From Erpobdella octoculata (lineage: Eukaryota > Annelida > Clitellata > Hirudinida > Erpobdellidae), in contig OZ022240.1 in assembly GCA_963978895.1 (NCBI GenBank), positions 62,501-126,500 on the forward strand: a DNA stretch of 64,000 nucleotides, given 5' to 3'. The position numbers and the translations under genes were made by a program. Positions 18,421-35,918 of this stretch are shown here, piece by piece. The stretch's first letter is position 1. The number at the start of each line of letters is the position of its first letter. A model generated the notes under the pieces. It ran no database searches. It saw nothing but the letters and a program-made list of their open reading frames with translations, and was not told the DNA's origin.

Positions 18421-21363
18421 ATGTTTAGACTGATAGGAAGACAAGCTATGAGGATTACAACTGTGGTTTTCTTCTTTATAATCTATTCTTTAGTCATCTT
18501 TTTCATGGCTTACAAAGTTCAGCTTGACTGTCCATTAGCTCAAGATATTGCCCGAGAACTCGGTAGCTATGACTTCGAAAAAAGAATTCACTCGAATCAA
18601 CAAGAAATCAGACATTCTTCGAAGGTGGAGCTCAGTTTTGAACCGTATTACGTAAATGATCGTTTGGAAGTTAACGAAATATTAGAAAGAGATCTTATTC
18701 CCAGTACTGTTTATTACGTTTGGTGTGGAAAGAGATGGTTTGAATTTCCTCATTATTTAAGTGTATTGAGTGTAATGAAAAACATCCGTCCTGATAGTTT
18801 TGTTTTCTTTTACAACGTCTACCCAGTAAATGACAGCTGGATGTACAATACCTGGCTTAATGAATTAAAAGAGCGATTCCCATTCTTCAGAACTCATCCG
18901 CTCGAACCGCAGGATGATGCCTGCAAGTCTCATGCAGTGCCAAATTTGGATTTTGTTAAAAGGATTATATCGCGAAACGGAGGTATTTACGTAAATGAAT
19001 TAACTATAATCACATCTCTTCCAAAAAAAATTCGTAAGTTTAACGTGATCAATGCTCTCGATGAGAAGACAGGACATGGATTTCTCATGGCAAAACGTAA
19101 TTTTCTTGAAGTTAAAGATTTCAAGGAAAGATCAAAAGAAAAAAAGCAAGTACAATTTTTTTAGAAAATAAAAAAAATAGAAATTAAAAGGTTTTTTCCG
19201 TAAATAATCTAATTATTTCAGAATTCAGTGTATTCATTGGAACAACTACACGTCGCAAACATCGAGACGAACATCGTGCATTTATCTGACGTCTGCCCTG
19301 TATCCAAAAGATATTTGGTATTTAGACAATGCTTTTGGACGGCTGACAAGATCATTATTTTACGGAACATCAAAGATCAGAACACCAATTCCTTCTAATC
19401 AAACATTGGTACCTAATATAGCTCACGTCGTATGGCTCGGTGGTGGTCCAATGGATTTTCTATTCTTGCTTTGCGTTCTCAGCCTCCTTAACGTTGCCAA
19501 AGTTGAAGCTCTCTACTTACATGGTGACGGTCCTCCGACTGGACCGTATTGGGATTTGGTCAAAGATCATGAAAGACTTCACCTTGTTTATAGAGACTAT
19601 CCGGGGACCATTTATGGCACAACCGTTAATGTAAAGTTTAATTCTATTAAAGATTCAACTAATAGTTGCCATGAATCAAATTTTTCATTCTAATATTGTG
19701 GTAATATTTAATAATAAATTCTTTTTTCATATAACAATTTGTAGGTTTGGTCACATATAACAGATATATGGAGAGTCGACTTTATGATAAAGTATGGAGG
19801 AATATATGTCGACACAGATACTGTTTTTGTCAAGCCTCTTGATGAAAGAATAAGAAGTTATGATGCTGTTGCCACTTACGACTGGACTTACTGGAACCAT
19901 CCATTTCCCGACACAATTAACTTTGGTGTCTCTATAGGCAAACGCAACGCCAAATACTGGCATCTTTTTCAAGTGAGCAATAACTATAAAGTATGAATTA
20001 CAAATCAATGTCATGACTTTTGCAAAAATAATGTACCTATCTACTTATATATATATATAATCTCCCAACCTCACTCACTCACGAACAACACCCACGTGGA
20101 TTAACGACGTCAACGATCACTAAGCCCATCCTCATATGCATCATAAGCCCATCCTTATATTCATCATAAGCCCATCTTTATATGCATCATAAGCCCATCC
20201 TTATATGCATCATAAACCCATCCTTATATACATCATAAACCCATCCCTATATGCATCATCAGTCCATCCTTATATACATCCACGGACTCCTATATAATAG
20301 CTATAGGAGCCCATCCTTATATACATCATAAGGCATTGCATCCACACGCTCACAATGCACGTAGGTACATATATAAACAAGCGGTCTTGGCAACGTGGTT
20401 GTCGACATCTAAAATATTTAATCATGGCAGCGGATAGAACTTTTATTATTTACTTTCAATTCAATTCGTGTGGCTGTATTTAAAAAAATGTCAACTACAA
20501 CAATTATCAATTTTATTTGAGATAAATTTTAATGATGTTTTAGTATTAAGTAGGCTTTTTGTTAAGCCATTTGCTCCCGTGCATTTTTCTTGGTTCCACG
20601 ACAGACATATGTGTATGTTAGTATGCGTGTGGAGGCTTACCTGTTGGTTATCGTGAAGATATCCATGTGCAAGCTTGACTTACCTGTTGGCTATATTGAT
20701 GATAGACATGTGTGTACGTGAGTACGAGTGTAGAAGCATACCTGTTAATTATAGGTCCGATTAAAGGAGTCAGCGTGGGTGTTATCTAATTATCCTATTT
20801 AACCACGTGGCAAGATTTTTACAAAACAAACACAGGCGCTTGTGACAACCAAAACTTAGTTATTAATATTTTTCAATTGAAGGAATCAATGAAGGTATTT
20901 GTGGATACTGACTGGTCGTGGAATGGACTGAGACAGCCATACAAAGTTCTGGAGAGGCACCCTGACCTCATCCTAATTGACCCATACTTATCAGTAATTA
21001 ATATTCTTGTAAATTATTAATTAACAATAATAATTTTAAGTTTCTGAAATATAGATATTTATTTTTCAAAAAAAGGTCATATGTTTTCAAAGTCTCTGTC
21101 ATCCAACATGGTGGCCTAACTACCATAATGAAAGCATTCACCATCTCAATTCTAACAGTATTCCAAACTGGAGAGAAAACATCTATGCATTCCATTGGAC
21201 TCTACCAACTCCTTATGAGCTTCACAACCACACAACTCTCTTCGCTACAAGCACCATGTTCTCAGAAATTGCAAAGTACGTTCTCCAACAATCAAACTTC
21301 CTACAGCACTTCAAGCAAATGGTTTCGAAAGAAAAAAATACACACAAGCAAGCTTTAACATAG
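18421..21363 (+). CDS. Type II membrane glycosyltransferase with DXD motif and a second degenerate domain copy
   Basis: Probably a Golgi sugar transferase of the DXD sugar-binding (GT32-like) superfamily. Five exons sum to 1758 nt (585 aa): 18421-19149, 19229-19630, 19745-19972, 20883-20993 and 21076-21363. A single N-terminal transmembrane segment (about residues 11-30) gives type II topology. The C-terminal half starts with AHVVWLGGGPMDF and carries the catalytic signature KYGGIYVDTDTVFVKPL, then NFGVSIGKRN and AFHWT. The N-terminal half repeats the same layout, with YYVWCGKRWFEFPHYLSVLS and SRNGGIYVNELTIIT, where the DXD acids are replaced. The protein thus seems to be a tandem duplication with one active and one inactive unit. 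The exon-2 acceptor at 19228 rather than 19221 is chosen because only it keeps the frame. The acceptor substrate is unknown. Confidence 0.82.
20119..20335. repeat. 23-bp minisatellite in glycosyltransferase intron 3
   Basis: About nine copies of a 23-bp unit near TAAGCCCATCCTTATATGCA+TCA. Starts at 20121, 20144 and 20167 confirm the period. Later copies drift (AAACCC, CAGTCC, TACATC). A smaller, more diverged repeat (CTTACCTGTTGG...) follows at about 20635-20740. Confidence 0.88.
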
Positions 21364-21533
21364 CACATAATAATAAACAATTTTATTTGGTATGTTAGTC
21401 ATGGAATTCTTTTTTCTATAATCTACATAGTCAGTCAAATGTCAAAACCCGGGGAAAATAGCACCATTCTTTTAAGTCTGTCACAGATTTTCAAGTAAAA
21501 ACTCATTTAATTTTCGAATGATGATAATTTATA

Positions 21534-24500
21534 TCAATTCAAGTTTCTTTCCTTCAATGGAAGAAGTCTTGCATTTTCTTCTGTTGGATCAGCATCTGGA
21601 TCGTATTCTCTACGATACGAATATTTTTCTACTACGGACACCCTTTGATTCTCATCAGAGTTGTTTCCGTGGCGATTTCTACGGCCACGTTTTCGTTTTG
21701 GAATTGGGATTCCGTGTCGGGAAAGATTCTCCAAAAATTCTTCGTAAGACATGGCACTTACACCGGAATCATTGTCACTGTTTGTGCTTTCAAAAGGTTC
21801 ATCCACATCAAATTCTTGTTCCAGTTCTTCATTTTCTTTCTTTTTTGGGGAGACTTCTAAGGGCATCCCTTTTACCCTCAAAATTCCTTTTTTAGGTGCA
21901 TGCTGGAGAAAATCATTTGCTTTTTTGTTGTCGGCATTTAATTGGTTGTCACTAGAAGATGACTTGTAACCTTTAATGGGAAACAAATGTTGATTAAAAT
22001 ATTCACAACAGCATGATATAACAATGAATAAATTAAAATAACATTTGAGTCATCTATATATGTTTATGTGCGGTACGGAAGTGTGGATAGAATATTCTAA
22101 GTTACCAGCTTCAGAAATAAGAATGTTTTGTTCCACTTCATATCGATGAGAATAATTTTTTGCTGAACTCGAAGGACTGAGGCATATTTCAGATGTAGAC
22201 TGCAAAAAATATAATCACTAACAATTAATTAAATTAATAATCTTAAATAGCTTCAAATCATATTTCAACACATATAACAGAATAATTACTTCATAAAATA
22301 ATTCTTGAACATATATACATCAAGAAACTATTTATTAAGTATATCCATACTTTTCTAAATTGTCCAGTAGTTGGACGAAGTTGAACCTTTTCTGTGAGGT
22401 CGACCAGAGAAGCCTGGTGGACGAGTTTCCTTGTGTCGATTGACTGATTAAAAATAATTTTACCATAAAATAAAAATTTTAATATATTACGTAAATATAA
22501 ATATATTATTACTATCGTTTACTTTTTTTATTATTATAATCATATCATAGTAATTAAATGCAAATTTCAATTCAATTGTTTTCCCAATAAATTTTTCATT
22601 CAAGGTTTGGTTTTATTTATAAAGAACATGACAAACCAAGCAACCTTTGATGTTGATTGAGCATCTGAGTTTTTTATTAAAGATTTCATAACGTTCCTCC
22701 TAACTTCTTTCGGATATGTTGGAGAAACCAACTTGTGCATGATATTCTGATCATCGCACACAATTAAAAATAGATTCAACTCTAACTATAACATATATAA
22801 AACAAATAAATAATTATAATATTAATGTATTATACAAATAAAACATTGATTCAACTCTGGCTTACATTTTTGGCATCGCCCGTAAAAGAGACAAATTTAC
22901 GAGATATCTTTCTGATGTCGAGTCTCTCGATGGTGGTTCTGTTGACATCAAGATCTAATTGGAAACATATATTTTCATAACTATACTTAAATAGAAGTGT
23001 AATATTCCCATAATAATTAAGACTTTTCTATTCCCAAAACTATTCCCTTTTCATTAACAGTGGTTATGCAGCATATATAAAAGTGAATTTATTGCATTGT
23101 AAGATCCAAATCTTACCGATGCAACCTGAAGAAGTCTGTGGCAGCAAGTGGCAGGTTACAATTTTGAGACCCGTCTTTGTCGTTTCAGGATAGAAACGCA
23201 TCATTGGTTTTGTCTTAAAAAAAAAAGAAGAAATAAAATTTAGAACAAAAAAAACAAAAAAAAACAAAAATTAAAAAAACCTGCGTCTCTGTGAGCCAAA
23301 CAGCTCTTAATGAATCAATATTGATGAGAGAGTAAGGCAAATACTCAAGTCTGTTATCAACGGCATTGAGAACTTTCAAATTTGCAAGAAGACCAAAATC
23401 ATCAGGAAGACTGCTCAGATTGTTGCTTCGTAGCAATAAAACGGTTAAACTGCAGCATAAACATAGCTAGAAACAAATACAAGAATTCAAGTAAATATTT
23501 TATATAAAAAATTTAAACCTCAAGCAATATTTCAAATGTTTAAATAATAAAATCTTTTTTCCTTCATTTTATTAGGGCGCTACTTCATGAAATACACCAC
23601 AGCAGCGCCGGGAACTGCTCGTGCATACGGGATCACACAGTTTACTGCCACCCGCTCGCATATACGAAATCGGGATGTGCCAAACCCTATTACCCTCAGT
23701 TGCGAAACTGGTACTCATTCATCGACCACTACAGGATGAAACGCTGAGTTGACGTGAGCACAAGCGAGGTAGTTCCAAACCTGGTATCGAACCCGGGTAC
23801 TCCGGGTATCCAAGCCCGTGTCTAAACCACTAGACCAACATGTCTTTATAAAAAAAACAAAATTGTACCTCGTCAGGTAAAATGTTGATGAAATTGTCAT
23901 TGAGCATAAGAATTTTCAAATTTTTCAAAAATGAAATGCTAGCTGGTATTGTCTCCAAATTATTTCCACTCAGATCCAATTCGCTCAGCAATGTGAAGCT
24001 GTGGGCAAAAATAGAATTAATTTAGAGATGACAATTTTAATAAGTTATAAAAATATACAAAATACGAGTAAACTAAAATACTTCAATAATAATTTATTAC
24101 AGAAATATCACAAAATCACCTTTCTAGAAAGTCTGGAACTTCATTTAGGCAGTTATTATCAATTTTCAAAATGTTCAAATTCTTTAGTTGATCTTAACAT
24201 AAAATATATATTAAATTATTTATAATAGTTGATTCAATTGAGAAAACTTCAACATAAATAATTATAATACAAACAATCCTTGAACTTATTATTATTATGA
24301 GATTTGCTTGTGAAATTTTCTAAGTTATCAACTTCAAAAAAAAACAGTAAAGAACTAACTGAGAGAATAAGGAAGAGAACGAATGTCATTGCACGATAAA
24401 TGCAGATCCGTCAGATGAGTACAGTTTCCGATGTTATCGTGCAGTGATGTGATCAGGTTGTTTGACAATTCTAAAAATGTTAAATTTGCCAGACAGCCAA

Positions 24501-26018
24501 TATCCTGTATTTAATCAATAAATATTGAAATACTCAAAATTCACGAACATTTAAAAAACAAATACGTATAAAGATAAAAGATTCCGATGATATTATAGTG
24601 GTGTTATACCGACGAATCGATTTCAAGACCACTACGATGCAAGCAGTGGAACCACCTGTACTCATTTGGCTACCACAGGAGGATGAAAGGCTCAACTCAA
24701 CCTGAGCATTCAGATCAACTAGCTAGTATTTGATACATAAATACAGACAATTATTTAAAAAACTAAATGCAGACCCCAGGGACCATATCCATTGGGTTAC
24801 CACTGAACCATAGTTCTTCCAGTTTAGATAGAAACTTCAAACTCTTGGGCTGTTAAAGAAATAACAAATAAATCTTAAAATGAAAAATACATATATTATC
24901 AATTGTAAAACTACAAACCATCAAACAAATATAGTAAAATACAGTAATAGTTAGTAAAAAAACAAATAAAATAGTGAGTAAAATGAATTGAGACCAAAAG
25001 TTAAAATCTTGCGACAATTTAAGACATCCATTCAGAGAGCCAAAAAACGACAATGGAAAACAAACCCAGTTTTTGAATTTGTTGTTGCTGATATCAAGTC
25101 GCTGTAGGGAAACAAGATGAGAAAATGAAGAAGGCAGATCTGAGAGTTTGTTTTCTCGTAACTCCAATACTCTTAGTTGACACAGTCTTTAAAATTAATT
25201 ACTAAATAATTAACATGTTATTGTTTTAATACATTCCATACTTTTTTTTATAAAAAACGATTATAAAACTATTTTTATAATGCTTACTTTGACATATCAG
25301 GAAGAGATTCAAGAAAGGTGTTGTTCAGGTAGAGTTCAGTTAGATTTTCAAGCGTTGACACTCCTTCAGGTAATCTAAATTCACAAAAATCAAGAAAAAT
25401 TGCTGTAATACTTTAAAAGTGATAAAATACAAATCATATAATGAAAATTAAACTACTTATTTATAATTTAAATTTGGTAATATAGTAAAAAAAACTACTT
25501 GATTAGTGGGTTAGCTGAAATATTGAACACTTGCAGATATCGGCAAAACTTTATTTCTTCCGGAATTTCACTGATGCCTGAAAGATTAAAAGATTATCAT
25601 AGAATTGGTTATGAAAACTCAAGTAAAAAGTAAGCAGATGTCACTAACAGTTCTTGCTGACATCAATGTGAGTAAGACGTAATAAAGTTCCAACAACAGA
25701 TGGCAAACTTGATATTTCATTGTCAGATATCGACAGTTTTCTTAATTTAAGACACAGAAACAACTCCTGCAAGTAGCAATTAATTAGATTGAATTAAAAA
25801 CAATATTTGCAAATTTTCTGAAACTCCGTTTGAATTACACAAACCCTAGGTAGCAGCCGAATATGATTGAAATCAAGATACAAACACTCCAGAGTCCTTT
25901 CGTGAATAAAAACACCACCGGGAATTACATCCAATTTTTGATGGCAGTAATCTAATTCATATATATCTTCTTTCGCAGCTCTTAGGCACATAAACTTTTT
26001 GCGCCATATTAAAGACAT
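21534..26018 (-). CDS. LAP-family leucine-rich-repeat protein without PDZ domain (Erbin/LRRC7/LANO-like)
   Basis: Cortical polarity scaffold of the LAP (LRR and PDZ) type. The ATG is at 26018, the first exon is 25845-26018 and the second 25649-25766. Further coding exons lie near 25510-25580, 25290-25375, 25085-25190, 24780-24850, 24360-24510, 24110-24165, 23880-23990, 23281-23466, 23106-23216, 22866-22956, 22650-22750, 22352-22445, 22107-22200 and 21534-21972. The protein opens with a Cys-containing cap and DYCHQKLDVIPGGVF, and the LRRs follow. Repeat phrases such as VLELRENKLSDLPSSF, ELDLSGNNLETIP and LLLRSNNLSSLPDDFGLLAN match Erbin/LRRC7 in order and spacing. After the LRRs comes the LAP-specific region TKPMMRFYPETTKTG. 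The remaining C-terminal part is charged (KRKRGRRNR near the end). No PDZ domain is encoded before the stop at 21534, which resembles LANO (LRRC1). Small exon boundaries are approximate. Confidence 0.82.
23574..23845 (-). mobile_element. tRNA-derived SINE in LAP gene intron
   Basis: On the minus strand the element starts with a tRNA-like head. TGGTCTAGTGGTTT (A-box type) lies at about 23826-23840 and GGGTTCGATACC (B-box type) at about 23783-23794, spaced as in an internal pol III promoter. A body of about 190 bp follows and contains GCGTTTCATCCTGTAGTGGT and GGCGCTGCTGTGGTGTA, and the element ends near an AATAAA-like A-rich stretch. The region is clearly richer in GC than the flanking intron. 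I could not identify target-site duplications. Confidence 0.6.
24598..24722. mobile_element. SINE-body-related fragment in another LAP intron
   Basis: Shares the interrupted phrase TGTACTCATT...ACCAC..AGGATGAAA.GCT...GAGCA with the 23710-23762 part of the nearby SINE, in the same orientation. The tRNA-like head is not recognisable, so it may be a truncated or older copy or a related family. Confidence 0.4.
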
Positions 26019-26581
26019 GATTGTAAATATATAAGATAAAACAAAAAAATGACTTAATATCGGTGATATTTATCGCATCGTAAACGGTATACGGGCACTG
26101 ACATTTAATTTAAATTTGGTCCGCAGTTTTGTTTACACAATAACCCTAGATGAAGTATTATTGTAAAATATTTTTGTTTGTAAAAACTGATTATTTTTAA
26201 TAAAATAATTAAAAAAATTATTAAAATAAAATTTTTTTTACTTAATTTTACTATTTAAATAGTAATCTCACAGACAAAACGCACACAAGGTTCTAAGATT
26301 TAGTTCTAAACTATCTAAATATAAACATCAATAGAAGTCCAATCGCTTTTCCATGTTGGGATCAGAATTTTAACATTTGCTAGATTATGAGTAATTGATT
26401 CAGAATTGTAGTTTACCAACCAGTAATGCATATCTATTACAGAACAGCAAAAACGCAGTAAACACAAATGCTTTACTAATAATGAAAAAATATATATTAT
26501 ATGTGTATATAAAACTGTATTTGAGTTATAAAAAAGTGAACATCACATATGTATATTAAAACTGTATTTAAGCAAGTTATG
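26019..26581. other. Spacer between IARS2 and the LAP gene
   Basis: Very AT-rich. It holds the IARS2 3' UTR and the LAP gene 5' end, both on the minus strand. 26160-26260 is almost pure A/T. No other feature seen. Confidence 0.4.
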
Positions 26582-31948
<5,367 letters not shown>

Positions 31949-32744
31949 AAATTCACTTTTAACTCAAAAGAGATGTGGGTGTTTATAAAAAAATAAGTGA
32001 TAAGTGAGAGTTGATTAGTATTCACTCATTTTATGTTTGATTGTCTATAAATAAATAAATAACTAACAATAAACTAAAATAAAAATCTATCTGAAACCTT
32101 ATTTTTATTTAAAAAAGTTTTATTTAAAAAAACCAAGAAACAACTGAAACGTTGAAAGACGGAAAAAGAATAAAAAAATTACATTTAAATTTTATGGAGT
32201 GTTTATAAATCTATAGAATATAGAGCACCACTCTTTTTAGTTTGACAATTCGTTACTGTGGGTTCTTCAATAGCTGCAAATTAGTTACAAAGAGGAAGCC
32301 CAGACTAAATGCACTAATTAGCAAAAATTATTCCTCCCAAATCTACTACTTCAACATCTAAGAACCAACCAAAACTACTAAAACACATTCTATTTACAGT
32401 TTATTCAAGAAGGAATACGTCAAAACTTCAAAACACATTTATATCACGAGGATTAAACAATCCGACTAACTCACAGAAATTTAAACTGCAGAATAAAGGC
32501 ATAATTTCCAAAATATCCTGTTGAAAAAAAATTGGAAATAATATCTAAACAGTTAGTAGAAAAATATTGTGTATTTAATATGGCACCTGAGTTATTGAAA
32601 CAAAAAAATTTACAATAAAATTACATAAATAACAAAGCAGAATGTATAATCAAAACAAATGACTTCGATATGTAAGAAAATCATCAACAGACGAAGATAT
32701 AACACTGTATAAACACAACAGGAAGAAAAGTGGGTGGGGCTAAA
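31949..32744. other. IARS2 upstream region and 3' UTR of the PHLDB-like gene
   Basis: AT-rich. A minus-strand AATAAA (plus-strand TTTATT at about 32399-32404) lies about 340 bp downstream of the PHLDB-like stop and is a plausible polyadenylation signal. No ORF or RNA gene recognised. Confidence 0.4.
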
Positions 32745-35553
32745 TCACAAGAAATAATCCTGATAGGCTTCTGCACCTGTAACAAGAACATCAATCCAGA
32801 TCTGACGGGCACCTGTAGATGGAGCCATGAGGATATACGTCTGTCGGACCGTCTTCAGACAAAAGGTAGGTTTGCTGCTGGCACATTTCAACATTTTACC
32901 ATCTATGTAGACGTCTTCAATAGACTTCAAATTTACATGAAGTTTTAGTTAATTTATTTACAGAACTTGAATTACTAAAAAAAAACCATCACAATTATTT
33001 CAAATCAAAATAAATATCAACCTGAAATGAAATACGGCCTTTCGGATTCACTTCTGACTGATTACCATAGTAACGGAGCTGTCTGTTCTTCCTGTCAAAA
33101 ACGAACCACCTGCTTTTCCACAAAGAAAATCTCCTACCTAATTTCTTCAGGAAACCCCTTGCCTCGTGCATGGTTACTTTAACTTCTTTACAGAGGTCAA
33201 GGCCATGACCTGCCTGCTCTATGAAATGTTTCAGGTCAAAGTTTGCTTCCTCTCCTTTGATTGGCAGATATCTAGTCAATGGCCTGTTCTAAAGTCATGA
33301 ATTATCATACACATGTTAAATGGTGCAAATAAATAATAATTTTGAGAAAATTAATATTATTATCAGTATATATCCTAATATTCAAATTAAATGAACAGAC
33401 TAGGAGTCTAACACGGCTTGATTGAGTACACCTGTACTTGATTTCCGGTACATCTGGTGCTGATCCATTAATATTCGAGTCATCTCTAATTGCCTGAAGT
33501 GATTTGGTTAATAATAAGAAAAAATTTAAACGAACGACAGCACATGATTTTATACAACCCACCTCTTCACATGTGACCAAATTCCTTATTTTCAATGTTT
33601 TTGATGTGGCAGATGTGGAACTGAATAAATAACAGATTGAATATATAAAACACCCGTATAAATTTTATGTTTTAAATTCAAATATTCAACAAGTCATGAA
33701 TATTGTAGGTGAAATACCTTGTATGGAAAACATCATCTTCAACATCATTGTCATATTTTGAACAAGATGACGAAGACATAGACACATCATTCATGAGTGA
33801 ATTCTGGATGTCAATGACATTTGTTCCATGACATTTTTTAAACGAACTTAACATAATTTCTTCTGTAACGGCTGATTGATCAGAAGAAGAAAATGACAGC
33901 TGATTTGCTGCATCTGTTGATTCTTTAGAAGAATTCTAAAATTATGGGAAATTTCAACTAATAAAGTTATGCCAAACAATTTCTAAGAAACACATTCAGA
34001 GATTCAACTAACGCTATGCTTTGAATAAAGAAGTGACATTTTTTTATGTTCCTCATTTAAAAGCTTCTTTATAGCTTCTGTTTCACTTCTGAACTTCTCT
34101 CCCAACTGGATAACAATGTATCGGTTAAGTTAAAAAATAAATTTCTAATAAAAAAAATCAACTGCAAGAATTACTTTCAACAACTCGTAATCGACTCGAG
34201 TTAGTTTCATTTTAACATCTCCGCCTCGGAAACTATTTCTTTGCAACAACTTTTTCTCTTCTAACTTCTAAAAAAATTAAATTTTAAAATTTATATCATC
34301 AGCATCAACATTTCTAATAAAATCAAATATCAAATTATTATCACTTTCAATTCCTAAATTTATATTTTTGTTAAAATTTATATCATTACCATCAACATTT
34401 CTACTAAAATCAAATGTCAAATTATTATCACTTTCAGTCCCTAATCACCACAACAACATTCTGCACTTTCCTTATCATCATCATTAAAATTTAACTTTTT
34501 GTCTATTTATTTTATATTGTATGTGGCCTTGAAGTCATTTGATTTACGCCACTTTAAACTTGTCAAATAAATAAATAAATAAATAAAATCATTATCATTA
34601 CTTACGGCCCACTTTTTCCGATAGTAGTCCTGTAAAATGACTTTTTGTTTGAGTTGAATAACAGATATTTCACTTTGTATCCTTCGCAGTACATACAACT
34701 CATCCCATTCTGACATAAATTTTCTTCTACTTCCTTTTTCATCAACATTCTGATAACCTCCATCACCACAAACCACTACCGAAGAGTTAGAAATCTCTGA
34801 AAGGAATTTGCGAGAAGCATTCAAAGTTGGACATGAGTGGCTGTAACATAAATGAGAAGGTCTCTTGGATTGCTCCAATGTCATACAACTTGGTGATTGA
34901 GTTTTTTGAGGTGAAAAAAGTGATGAAAATGTTGTTGGTAGAGCTGTTTGTGGTGATGATAACGATTCTTGCTGATGTGAAGATACTGGTTTCGCTACAG
35001 TAAGATTCTGTGAAGTGTCATGACAAGCAAATTGATCGTCTTTTTCACAATAACCATCTTTGATTTTTGTCATTTTAACTTTTAACAGCACATCCCTGCA
35101 TCTATTTATTCGTTTCAGTTTCACATTGCAATAACAAGAACACGTATCCTCACAAGAATGTCCAGAAATCAATTCAGGCATTGAAACATTTATGTATTCA
35201 GTAGATGACTGATCACTGCAGGATGCAAAAGATTCTTCAAGATTTTCTAGCCCTGAAAGAGATTTTGTTACAATTGGATTCCTGGTACTCTTCAATCGGT
35301 GTAGGCTAGGTCCAGGTGAATAAGAACAAACTGATTTATTGGATAATTCCCTCACATAAAACTCCTCATTGCATGAAAATGCACTTTCTTTAAAGCCATT
35401 TAAAATCATTGATTCCAGATCTAGTTCATTCTTTCTTAGACAATCATCCAAACTGTTGCTTCCAAAACTAAAATTCAAAAGAGAATCCATGTTTTTTGAG
35501 AGATTGTTTTCAGGAGCAAGCTTTGGTGATGTGGAATGCAAAGTGGTAGCCAT
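32745..35553 (-). CDS. LL5/PHLDB-like protein with C-terminal PH domain
   Basis: Homologue of LL5-beta/PHLDB2, a PIP3-binding cortical protein that anchors microtubule tips and postsynaptic sites. The PH domain is in the last two exons (33022-33288 and 32745-32924). It has GFLKKLGRRFSLWKSRWFVF, then DRKNRQLRYYGNQSEVNPKG and MAPSTGARQIWIDVLVTGAE, followed by the last residues. Just upstream is the PHLDB signature RPLTRYLPIKG. The large 5' exon (34606-35553) is Ser-rich and ends with a coiled-coil start (WDELYVLRRIQSEIS). Smaller exons at about 34185-34270, 34010-34110, 33717-33936, 33565-33620 and 33420-33500 encode more coiled coil and linker. The FHA domain of vertebrate PHLDB proteins is not seen. 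An acceptor (TGCAG) just before the ATG at 35553 suggests an upstream 5' UTR or coding exon that I could not find. Confidence 0.8.
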
Positions 35554-35918
35554 GCTGCATACAGAAAAATTGTATTAATAAGAAGAGCAGAGAATTTATA
35601 AACATTTTGTATACATGCAGTAAATAATCAAATTAGTTAAATATAACTTAAGTGGTATATATAAAATTATGAAAATATTCAAATTATATAATACAAATAT
35701 ATAGTTATGTTATTATTCAAATTCAATATTGTAAATAAATAATCAAGTTTTATATGTAAAATAACATAATCAAACTTTTAAAATGTTAAGTTCTGTATCA
35801 AATGCACACAGCACAACAGCTGATCACATACAAACAGCCAAAACAAGACTTTCACTATTACAAATTGCTAACCTCAACAAATAATCAACATTCTTGAAAG
35901 TATCAAAATATGATAGAG
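35554..35918. other. Upstream region or 5' intron of the PHLDB-like gene
   Basis: AT-rich and without coding signal. It may be an intron, because an acceptor-like TGCAG precedes the ATG at 35553. Confidence 0.35.

Noticed and set aside
23770..23845. Functional tRNA gene
   Set aside because: Internal promoter boxes are present, but the cloverleaf arms do not pair well and a long SINE body follows. A tRNA-derived SINE fits better.
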